From DATCZS01 sp036525795 (GTDB lineage Bacteria; Actinomycetota; Acidimicrobiia; Spongiisociales; ZC4RG35): DNA of 5,294 bases. A program made the translations under genes and the position numbers. The stretch is from assembly GCA_036525795.1 (NCBI GenBank), contig DATCZS010000139.1, positions 1 to 5,294 of the forward strand, given 5' to 3'. Each line of letters opens with the position of its first letter. Within the stretch, counting starts at the first letter, position 1. The notes beneath the pieces are model-generated. The model saw only the letters and a list, made by a program, of their open reading frames with translations, did no database searches and was not told where the DNA came from. Of the stretch, positions 1 to 5,294 are shown in pieces.

Positions 1-2986
1 CGACCGCGTCCGGTGACCCGATATGGGCGTAAGCCGTGACCAGCAGGTGCAGGGTGTGAGCGCGCTGGGCGTCGGTTGCTCCCGGGTCGGCCAGCGCCCG
101 CTTGCACCAGGTGATCGTCTTCGGGAACTTGCCCTGGCGGAAGCGGATGCCGGCATAGGCGATCGACAGTTCGGCCTGGGCGTCGCCCTGGGTCCCCTCG
201 GCGGCATGCAGCCCCCGCCGGAACCACGACAGCGCCACCGGCAGCCTCCCCGCCTTCTCCCTGATCAGCCCCTGCTTGGCCATCAGACGGCCCTGCGCCT
301 GCGGGTCGTCCGCCAGGAGCTTGCGGGCGCTGGCATAGGTTCGGTCGGCCTCGTCGTACATCCCGGCCAGTTCGCACACGTCGCCCAGCGCCTCGTGGAT
401 ACGGGCTGCCTCGGCCCGGTCGATGTCGGGAAGGTGGCGGCCGGCGTCGGTCGCCACCCGGTACTGGGTGGCCGCTTCCGCGTTGGCGTACCGGCCCTTC
501 GCCCGGTCGCCGGCGGTCACCGCATAGCGCCAGGCCTTCGAGTACTCGCGGGCCTCGGAGTAGTGCAGCGCCAGAAACTCGGCCACCGCGTCAGGGTCGT
601 CGCCGGCCAGCTTCTCGATGGCAGCGCCTGCCCGGGCATGCAGCTCCCGCCGTCTCCGGTAGGGGAGACCCTCGTAGGCGACCTGGTGGACGGCGGCATG
701 CCGGAACCGGTATCGGTCGGCATCGTCGGCGTCGATGAACCGGGCCAGCGCCCGGGTGGTGGCAGCGTCGAGGACGACGTCCTCCTCGGCAAGGAACGCG
801 TCGAGCACCACCCGCCTGAAGCTCCGGCCCAGCACACTCGACATCCGCAGCAGACGCCGGGCCAGGGCGGGCAGGGCGTCGATCTCGGCCCCGACAACCG
901 CGTCGAGCGACTCGGGGAGATCCTCGACCCCACCGGTCTCGCGCACCACCCGCACGATCTCGCCCAGGAACAGGGGGTTCCCTCCCGCCCGGGTCACCAC
1001 CAGGTCGAGCTCGGACGGGCGCAGCGGCGCCGCCTCGGTGGCGGCGATCACCGCCTGGCGAGACTCCTCCTCGGACAGCGGACCCAGCTCGATCACCTCG
1101 CCGACGGTGTCCTCGAGAGCGCGGGCGGTCACCACCACCATCCACGGGCGGGTGGCGGCGGCGGCCGCCAGCCGGCGCACCAGGCCGAGTGAGGCCTCGT
1201 CCATCCAGTGGCCGTCCTCGGCCACGATCACCCCGCCGGCAGCGAAGAGGCGGTCGAGCAGCCGGACCAGGGCGTCGGCGGTGCGGGCGGGTCGGAAACG
1301 GGGCTCGATCGCCGCCGTGGCCGGCGTGTCAGGCACCTCGATGTGGGCGACCGCTCCGAGCAGCGGCACGTCGTCCGCCAGATCGGATCCGAGCCCGGTG
1401 ACGGCGCGCTCCAGATCGGCGGCCATCGTGTCCTGAGCGTTCCGCTCGACACGGAGCAGCCGGCGGATTGGATCCCGGAAGGTCCAGTACGGGTTGCCGG
1501 TCGAGTTCGGTTCGGCCCGAAGCGAGAGGGCGGCAAGCTCGGATCCGGCCAGCGCCTCCTCCACCAGCCGCGATTTGCCGATCCCGGCTTCGCCCAGCAC
1601 GGTGACCACCGCCCCCCGGCCCGCGTCGATCCCTTCCAGCCCCTGGCGGAGGGCGGCGATCTCGGGGGAGCGACCAACGAATGAGAGCACACCGTGCTGG
1701 TGGCCGGGGCGAACCCCCAGCTCCTCTCCCAGCGAGTAGGCCTGAACCGGCGCGCTCTTGCCCTTCACCCGGAACGGCTTGAGGGCGATGGTGTCGAACA
1801 ACGTCCGCGATCGGTCCAGCACCCCGGGGGCGGTGTACACCTCCCCGGGCGGCGCTGCCGCCATCAGGCGGGCCGCCAGGTTCACGGTGTCGCCCATCAC
1901 CGTGTAGGTGCTGCGGAACTCGGTCCCGATCCCGCCGGCGAACACGTGGCCCCGGTTCGCCCCGATCTTGACCGGGAAGGTCTGCTGGGAGTCGGCGATC
2001 TGTCTCAATGTCCGCAGCATCCGGCCCTCGTCGTCTTCCCTGGTGGAGGGGACGCCGGTGGTGAGGATCACCTTGCCGCCGTCCTCGTCGATGTCGGTGG
2101 CGAGGAAGGTCACGCCCTCGGCGTCTGCGGTCTCCTGGATGGCGGTGATCAGCCGGTCGAGCCCCTCCGCCACCGCCGCCGGCCCGCCCCGGCTCCACTC
2201 GGCCCCGATTCCTTTGAACTTCACGAATCCCACCGTGGCGATGCGGTGCTCTGGCTCGGCGTGGGTCGTACTCAGGTAGTCCCTCAGCTGGGTTGGCACG
2301 GACCGGTCGAACGCCCGAGCTGCCATTTTGCGTCGCAGGACCGGACCGGGCGTCTCCACCCTGGGTCGGGTCCAGCGCAGAACCCAGCCGTTCCCCTTGG
2401 GGACCTGGGCGGCATCGGCGGGCAGCACCGCCCGCAGCTCGGGAGAGATCACGATCTCGCCGGCGTCGGCGGTTCCCTCCATCTCGGTGGTGGTGGTGGC
2501 GGTGTCCCCGGTGATGATCAGTTCGTGGTGCGATTCCCCGACCCGGAACAGGTCGATCGGTCCGGTGTGGACCCCCACCGACATTCTCAGCCTGATCTTC
2601 CCCACCGACGTCGGGATCCTGGCCGCCTCCCGCAAGGCGGCGCGCATCTCCACCGCGGCGCAGGTGCCCTGCATGGCGTGGTCCCCGCCCTCGAACAGCA
2701 GCAGGAGGGCGTCGCCCCCGAACTTGAGGAGGCTGCCGCCCCGGGCGTAGGCGAGTCGCAGCATGTTGCCGAACACCCGGTCGAGCACGTCGGTGAGCTC
2801 CTCCGCCCCGATCCGACCGCGCCGCGCCAGCTTCTCGGACAGATTGGTGAACCCGGAGATGTCGACGAAGCAGAGCGTGCCGTCGAGTCGCTGCCACTTG
2901 CTGTCGGGGGAGTCCAGGTCCCATTCGGACAGCACCCGCGGCACGTACGGCTCGAGCGGGTGGGTCGGACGGGCCTTGGCCTCCAT
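1..2986 (-). CDS. Tandem class III adenylate/guanylate cyclase-AAA ATPase-TPR protein (sAC-like), 3' end beyond window
   Basis: The frame is open for 995 codons from ATG 2984-2986 to the left edge, so the stop lies outside. Cyclase domain 1 (about residues 36-190) has FVDISGFT with metal-ligand D42, and LLKFGGDALL with K88 and second metal-ligand D92. Its transition-state Asn/Arg positions are replaced (T164, E168). Cyclase domain 2 (about 248-415) has K256 at the first metal position and DIDEDGGK in place of the second, but keeps YTVMGDTVNLAARLM with T362, N369 and R373. A conserved RVKGKSAPVQAY linker follows, then an AAA_16/STAND-type ATPase: FVGR at 436, Walker A GEAGIGKS at 465-472, Walker B VIVAEDGHWMD at 586-596, GGNPLF at 668-673 and RFRHAAVHQVAYEGL around 760-774. 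TPR-like helical pairs run from about 800 to the edge. No signal peptide or membrane span is seen, so it is probably cytosolic. By family it may make cAMP or act as an ATP-dependent signalling scaffold; activity is uncertain. TTG 2993-2995 is an alternative in-frame start. No strong Shine-Dalgarno is visible. The gene starts 22 bases after the MBL stop, suggesting co-transcription and coupled translation. Confidence 0.93.
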   Translation of the reverse strand, partial: MEAKARPTHPLEPYVPRVLSEWDLDSPDSKWQRLDGTLCFVDISGFTNLSEKLARRGRIGAEELTDVLDRVFGNMLRLAYARGGSLLKFGGDALLLLFEGGDHAMQGTCAAVEMRAALREAARIPTSVGKIRLRMSVGVHTGPIDLFRVGESHHELIITGDTATTTTEMEGTADAGEIVISPELRAVLPADAAQVPKGNGWVLRWTRPRVETPGPVLRRKMAARAFDRSVPTQLRDYLSTTHAEPEHRIATVGFVKFKGIGAEWSRGGPAAVAEGLDRLITAIQETADAEGVTFLATDIDEDGGKVILTTGVPSTREDDEGRMLRTLRQIADSQQTFPVKIGANRGHVFAGGIGTEFRSTYTVMGDTVNLAARLMAAAPPGEVYTAPGVLDRSRTLFDTIALKPFRVKGKSAPVQAYSLGEELGVRPGHQHGVLSFVGRSPEIAALRQGLEGIDAGRGAVVTVLGEAGIGKSRLVEEALAGSELAALSLRAEPNSTGNPYWTFRDPIRRLLRVERNAQDTMAADLERAVTGLGSDLADDVPLLGAVAHIEVPDTPATAAIEPRFRPARTADALVRLLDRLFAAGGVIVAEDGHWMDEASLGLVRRLAAAAATRPWMVVVTARALEDTVGEVIELGPLSEEESRQAVIAATEAAPLRPSELDLVVTRAGGNPLFLGEIVRVVRETGGVEDLPESLDAVVGAEIDALPALARRLLRMSSVLGRSFRRVVLDAFLAEEDVVLDAATTRALARFIDADDADRYRFRHAAVHQVAYEGLPYRRRRELHARAGAAIEKLAGDDPDAVAEFLALHYSEAREYSKAWRYAVTAGDRAKGRYANAEAATQYRVATDAGRHLPDIDRAEAARIHEALGDVCELAGMYDEADRTYASARKLLADDPQAQGRLMAKQGLIREKAGRLPVALSWFRRGLHAAEGTQGDAQAELSIAYAGIRFRQGKFPKTITWCKRALADPGATDAQRAHTLHLLVTAYAHIGSPDAV

Positions 2987-3008
2987 GGGGGCCAAGGCTA
3001 CCGCCCCG

Positions 3009-3839
3009 TCAGCGGGGAGCGACCCGGACGGTTTCGCCTTCGACGGCGGCGATCGTGTCGGGGAACACCGCCTGGGCAGAGACGAGCAGCTCGTCGATCT
3101 GGTCGTCGGTGCGGGACGGATCGTGGCTGGTCAACACCAGCGTCCCCACCCCGGCGGCCTGGGCCACCTTGACGCCCTCCTGCCAGGTGGAATGGCCCCA
3201 CCCCACCTTGCGCTCCTCGTACTCGCCGGGGAGGTACTGGGCGTCGTAGAACAACACGTCGGCGCCGTGGGCGAGCTCGAGCAGGGCCTCGTCGGCCTCG
3301 GGCACCCCGTGTTCGATGTCGGTGGCGACCACGAGGGTGGCGCCCCGGTACTCGATGCGGTAGCCGGTGACCCCGTCCGGATGGTGCAGCGGCACCGGCA
3401 CGATGTGCATGTCCTCGATGGTGAACGGTCGGCCGGCGTCGATGTGGTGAAAACGGCGTTCGGCCGCCGTCGAGCGGAAGTTCACCGGGAACCAGGGCGG
3501 GCGCATCACCCGGTCGATCGCCTCCTCGATGTCCATGTGTCCCACCATCCCCCCGTAGAAGTCGAAGCGGTTGCGGGAGTCATACAGCCCGCCGAAGAAC
3601 GGCAGTGCCAGGCAGTGATCCCAGTGGATGTGGGTCAACAGCACCGAGAAGTGCATCGGAGCCGACGGGAGCTCGGGAATCATCGAGAGGGCGCCGGTTC
3701 CTGCGTCGATCAGCACCCGCTGCGTCTCGGAGAGCTCGATCTCGAACGAGGTGGTCGCCCCCCCGTACCTGTGAAATGACGGGCCGCTGACGGGAACCGA
3801 CCCTCGACACCCGCGGACCCGTACGTCGAAACCTTCCAT
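3009..3839 (-). CDS. Metallo-beta-lactamase-fold hydrolase, PhnP/RNase Z-like (COG1235 type)
   Basis: This is a complete 276-residue protein. An N-terminal VRGCRGSVPVSGP...RYGGATTSFEI segment is typical of PhnP-like MBL proteins. The metal-binding motif HIHWDH gives H70, H72, D74 and H75. Further likely ligands are H152 or H153 (PLHHPDG), D174 (ATDIEHG) and H239 (LTSHDP). GHSTWQEG at 215-222, before a helix and the last histidine motif, matches the layout of RNase Z and PhnP enzymes, so a two-metal phosphodiesterase-type site looks intact. The substrate cannot be read from sequence; cyclic phosphodiesters are plausible by family. No signal peptide is seen, so it is probably cytosolic. The start is well fixed: an in-frame TGA lies at 3864-3866 and no other start codon lies between it and the ATG. 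GGAGG lies 10 bases upstream of the ATG. The cyclase-like gene follows after 22 bases on the same strand, so this is probably the first gene of a two-gene (or longer) operon. It could hydrolyse the partner's product, but that is inference only. Confidence 0.93.
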   Translation of the reverse strand: MEGFDVRVRGCRGSVPVSGPSFHRYGGATTSFEIELSETQRVLIDAGTGALSMIPELPSAPMHFSVLLTHIHWDHCLALPFFGGLYDSRNRFDFYGGMVGHMDIEEAIDRVMRPPWFPVNFRSTAAERRFHHIDAGRPFTIEDMHIVPVPLHHPDGVTGYRIEYRGATLVVATDIEHGVPEADEALLELAHGADVLFYDAQYLPGEYEERKVGWGHSTWQEGVKVAQAAGVGTLVLTSHDPSRTDDQIDELLVSAQAVFPDTIAAVEGETVRVAPR

Positions 3840-3849
3840 TGTCCGCCTG

Positions 3850-3854
3850 CCTCC
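3850..3854 (-). promoter_or_regulatory. Shine-Dalgarno site of the MBL hydrolase gene
   Basis: On the minus strand this reads GGAGG, ten bases before the ATG. It is the only clear Shine-Dalgarno sequence in the window and supports the chosen MBL start. A second purine-rich AGGCGG sits only three bases from the ATG and is too close to be preferred. Confidence 0.55.
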
Positions 3855-3891
3855 AGAACTCGATCACCAGCTATCGACAAGAGCCGGCGCC

Positions 3892-3897
3892 ACCTTA
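3892..3897 (-). promoter_or_regulatory. Possible -10 box for the MBL-cyclase operon in the 88-base gap
   Basis: The 88-base gap 3840-3927 separates the GNAT stop from the MBL start. On the minus strand it contains TAAGGT, a match to the actinobacterial TANNNT -10 pattern. This would put the transcript start near 3885 and leave a 5' leader of about 46 bases that includes the GGAGG site. No good TTGAC-like -35 lies at the usual distance (GATTTC is there). I see no convincing intrinsic terminator for the GNAT gene in the gap, so read-through from GNAT into the MBL gene is also possible. Confidence 0.22.
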
Positions 3898-3927
3898 ACC
3901 AACGTTCCCGGGCGGAAATCCGGAGGA

Positions 3928-4509
3928 TCAGTCCGGCTGCGGGGCGCGGGCCGCCATGGTGCGGAACTCGTGTTCCAGGATCGAATAGAGCGAGTGGTCG
4001 GTCCAGATGCCCCGGATCAGCAGCTCTTCTCGCAGCACCCCCTCCCGCACGAACCCCAGCTTCTCCGCCACCCGCTCGCTGGCCCGGTTGCCGACGGCGA
4101 TCCGCAGCACGATCTTGTGCATGTTGAGCACGTCGAACCCGACCCGCATCAGGGCCTGGGTCGCCTCGGTGGCGATGCCGTTGGTCGTCCGGTCGGTGCG
4201 GATCCAATAGCCGATCTCCCCGGTGCGGGCCAGACGCGACACGTGCCAGACCGAAATGTTGCCCAGATGGGTTCCCGGATCGTTTCGAAGCCGGATCGAG
4301 AAGTCGAACGCCTTGCGCTCCTTCCACGACTGGATCGAATCCCGGACGTAGGCGGCGGCGTCCTCCCGCCCGTACCCCCGGTGGGCCCACGGAAGGTACG
4401 CCTCCAGTTCGGGGAGGGACGACAGCACCGCCTCTGCGACGTCGTCGACGTCCCGCCGGGTGAAGCGCCGCAGCACGAGTCGATCGGTCCCGATCCGGTC
4501 GGGGAGCAT
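3928..4509 (-). CDS. GNAT-family N-acetyltransferase, RimJ/RimL type
   Basis: This is a complete 193-residue protein of the usual length for the Acetyltransf_3 (RimJ/RimL) group, which moves an acetyl group from acetyl-CoA to an N-terminal or side-chain amine of a protein or small molecule. It opens with TDRLVLRRF (residues 8-16), the typical first strand of this group. The acetyl-CoA-binding region is GEIGYWIRTD at 97-106 followed by NGIATEA at 110-116. The usual Gln/Arg three residues before G111 is a Thr (T108), a mild deviation. Motif B is NRASERVAEKLGF at 141-153, with N141 and S144 in the expected places. The acceptor substrate cannot be told from sequence. The start is constrained by an in-frame TAA at 4519-4521, four codons upstream. 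No Shine-Dalgarno is visible, and a TANNNT box sits where a leaderless promoter would place it. The gene is divergent from the Nudix gene, with 24 bases between the start codons, and lies upstream of the MBL gene on the same strand. Confidence 0.93.
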   Translation of the reverse strand: MLPDRIGTDRLVLRRFTRRDVDDVAEAVLSSLPELEAYLPWAHRGYGREDAAAYVRDSIQSWKERKAFDFSIRLRNDPGTHLGNISVWHVSRLARTGEIGYWIRTDRTTNGIATEATQALMRVGFDVLNMHKIVLRIAVGNRASERVAEKLGFVREGVLREELLIRGIWTDHSLYSILEHEFRTMAARAPQPD

Positions 4510-4515
4510 CCGAAC

Positions 4516-4521
4516 AGGTTA
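4516..4521 (-). promoter_or_regulatory. Probable -10 box for a leaderless GNAT transcript
   Basis: On the minus strand this reads TAACCT, matching TANNNT. Exactly six bases separate it from the A of the GNAT ATG, so the box occupies -12 to -7 if transcription starts at that A. With no Shine-Dalgarno, this is the arrangement known for leaderless mRNAs in Actinobacteria. No TTGAC-like -35 is present at 17 bases (ACCCGC is there), as is common for such promoters. Its TAA is also the in-frame stop that fixes the GNAT start. Confidence 0.45.
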
Positions 4522-4529
4522 TCCGGCCG

Positions 4530-4535
4530 TAGGAT
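4530..4535 (+). promoter_or_regulatory. Possible -10 box for the Nudix gene, overlapping its first ATG
   Basis: TAGGAT matches TANNNT and overlaps the ATG at 4534. It would start transcription at about 4542-4543, precisely at the in-frame GTG 4543-4545. If real, the ATG is not transcribed and the protein starts at the GTG, three codons later, from a leaderless mRNA. No recognisable -35 is seen upstream. A single six-base match with three fixed positions is weak evidence. Confidence 0.28.
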
Positions 4536-5076
4536 GCAGCGGGTGTGGGACCGCCTGGTGTACCGAAGCGAGCCGCCTGCGCCGTCGGGGTATCCACAGG
4601 CCGCAGTGCTGGCGGCCCTGTACGAAGACGAATCCGGCCGGATTCGCATGGTTCTCACCAAGCGGCCGGACACCATGCCCACCCATGCCGGCCACGTGGC
4701 GTTCCCCGGGGGCCGACCCGACCCCGGCGACGCCGGTCCGGTCGACACCGCCCTGCGCGAAGCCGAGGAGGAGGTGGGCATCGATCCCCGGACGGTCGAG
4801 GTCCTCGGATTCCTTCCCGAGGTGAACACCGTCTCCTACTCGCTGATGGTGGTGCCGGTGGTGGGCCGGCTTCCGGCCCCGCCGCTGCTCGTTCCGGACG
4901 AGCGGGAGGTGGTGCGGGTCTACCACCCGCTGGTGACCGACCTGGCAGACGACGGCCGCTGGCGCTTCGAGGACTGGAAGGGCCGCAAGGTGTGGTTCTA
5001 CGACCTGGAGGGCGACATGCTGTGGGGGGCGACCGCCTGGATGATCCGCAACCTGCTGGGCCTGGAGGTGGCGTGA
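4534..5076 (+). CDS. Nudix hydrolase, NudL-like CoA pyrophosphatase
   Basis: This is a 180-residue protein, probably cleaving CoA or acyl-CoA into 3',5'-ADP (adenosine bisphosphate) and (acyl-)phosphopantetheine. The CoA-pyrophosphatase signature is present: VLTKR at 40-44, then HAGHVAFPGG at 51-60, where most members have Gln at position 54. The Nudix box continues as RPDPGDAG and ends in REAEEEVGI at 75-83, with E76, E79 and E80 as metal ligands. The one-residue-longer spacing between the glycine and the REAEEEVGI part is also seen in E. coli NudL as I recall it. The C-terminal LWGATAWMIRNLL at 163-175 is also typical of the family. The N-terminus is short compared with E. coli NudL. The first ATG after the divergent GNAT gene (4534) is taken; GTG 4543 is a real alternative giving 177 residues. 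The frame stays open upstream to 3970, but that part is antisense to GNAT and shows no Nudix sequence. The stop overlaps the start of the next gene by four bases, so translation is probably coupled. Confidence 0.92.
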   Translation: MQRVWDRLVYRSEPPAPSGYPQAAVLAALYEDESGRIRMVLTKRPDTMPTHAGHVAFPGGRPDPGDAGPVDTALREAEEEVGIDPRTVEVLGFLPEVNTVSYSLMVVPVVGRLPAPPLLVPDEREVVRVYHPLVTDLADDGRWRFEDWKGRKVWFYDLEGDMLWGATAWMIRNLLGLEVA

Positions 5077-5294
5077 ACTACACCGCCGAGCCACAGAGCC
5101 TCTTCACCTTCGCCTTCGACCTGGTGAGAGGCGGGCTCACCGTCGGCTTCGTCCAGCACCGGCTGTTCGGCCGCAAGGGTGTGATCGAGGTCGACGGCGT
5201 CGGGTACGAGGTGTTCCGCACCGGCCCGGCGGCGTTCGCCCTCGCCCAGACCGGGGTGCCGGGGGTGGTGGTCTCGGCCGAGCGGCCCGGGCTG
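5073..5294 (+). CDS. Hypothetical protein, N-terminal 74 codons only
   Basis: The frame is open from GTG 5073-5075 to the right edge with no stop, so the gene is cut by the window. The start forms a GTGA overlap with the Nudix stop, a common coupling arrangement that supports both the start and co-transcription. The visible part begins MNYTAEPQSLFTFAFDLVRG and has short alternating hydrophobic stretches (LTVGFVQHRLFG, GVIEVDGVGYEVF, VPGVVVSAE) that look like successive beta strands with glycine turns. No signal peptide, membrane span or catalytic motif is visible. I do not recognise the family. The strand pattern faintly recalls LURP-one/tubby-like barrel proteins, but that is a guess from shape and should not be used as an annotation. 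Confidence 0.78.
   Translation, partial: MNYTAEPQSLFTFAFDLVRGGLTVGFVQHRLFGRKGVIEVDGVGYEVFRTGPAAFALAQTGVPGVVVSAERPGL

Noticed and set aside
23..1192. 389-codon open frame on the plus strand
   Set aside because: It lies entirely antisense to the AAA/TPR part of the cyclase-like gene, whose motifs (Walker A and B, GGNPLF) are clear. The translation is a Gly/Pro/Arg/His-rich sequence with no recognisable domain, typical of a shadow frame in G+C-rich DNA.
1329..2924. 531-codon open frame on the minus strand inside the cyclase region
   Set aside because: It is out of frame with the true cyclase gene. The translation is low-complexity Arg/Gly/Pro-rich, while the true frame gives textbook cyclase motifs over the same bases.
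1694..3172. 492-codon open frame on the plus strand
   Set aside because: It is antisense to the cyclase domains and runs on across the cyclase-MBL junction into the end of the MBL gene. It has no domain-like sequence, so it is a shadow.
2763..3779. 338-codon open frame on the plus strand across the MBL gene
   Set aside because: It is antisense to a hydrolase with a full set of MBL metal ligands. Its translation shows no motif.
3903..3927. Small inverted repeats after the GNAT stop (around CGGAAATCCG and TTCCCGGGCGGAA) as an intrinsic terminator
   Set aside because: The stems are only four or so base pairs and no T-run follows on the minus strand.
4518..4598. Two DnaA-box-like sequences (TTATCCGGC near 4519 and GTATCCACA at 4590-4598)
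   Set aside because: Only the second is close to the TTATCCACA consensus (one mismatch), and it lies inside the Nudix coding sequence. There is no AT-rich segment, box cluster or dnaA/dnaN neighbourhood, so an origin is not supported.
3970..5076. Reading the Nudix gene as one 368-residue protein starting at 3970
   Set aside because: The first 188 codons are antisense to the GNAT gene and show no protein-like motif. Nudix family sequence begins only after 4534.

Overview
This window is a G+C-rich stretch (about two thirds G+C by eye) of a bacterial chromosome. It is densely packed and has no mobile-element, CRISPR, tRNA or rRNA signal. The codon bias toward G/C third positions, the tandem-cyclase/AAA/TPR protein, the tight gene spacing, the GTG start and the TANNNT-type -10 boxes point to the Actinomycetota, possibly an Acidimicrobiia-like lineage. 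The lineage is inference from style, not from a marker gene.

Layout. Positions 1-2986 (minus strand) hold most of a very large signalling protein, 995 residues visible, with its C-terminus beyond the left edge. It has two class III nucleotide cyclase homology domains, then a STAND/AAA_16-type ATPase, then TPR-like helical repeats. This is the architecture of soluble adenylyl cyclase (ADCY10-like). Upstream of it, with a 22-base gap and on the same strand, is a complete metallo-beta-lactamase-fold hydrolase of the PhnP/RNase Z-like group (3009-3839). The two probably form an operon. After an 88-base gap comes a RimJ/RimL-type GNAT acetyltransferase (3928-4509, minus). It is divergent from a NudL-like Nudix CoA pyrophosphatase (4534-5076, plus), with only 24 bases between the two start codons. 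The Nudix gene overlaps by four bases (GTGA) a further plus-strand gene, seen only as its first 74 codons, which I cannot assign.

How the genes may work together. The cyclase-like protein and the MBL hydrolase could make a synthesis/breakdown pair for a cyclic nucleotide, but that is inference from adjacency. The residues needed for cyclase catalysis are split unevenly between the two cyclase domains. Domain 1 keeps both metal aspartates and a lysine. Domain 2 keeps the Thr/Asn/Arg set but has lost its own metal site. It may therefore be an sAC-style single-site pseudoheterodimer or a degenerate sensor/regulator. The divergent GNAT and Nudix genes look like ordinary modification and housekeeping genes. 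Both lack a convincing Shine-Dalgarno sequence and each has a TANNNT box placed as expected for leaderless transcription. Nothing here clearly amounts to a new multi-gene system. The MBL/cyclase pair is the most interesting item.
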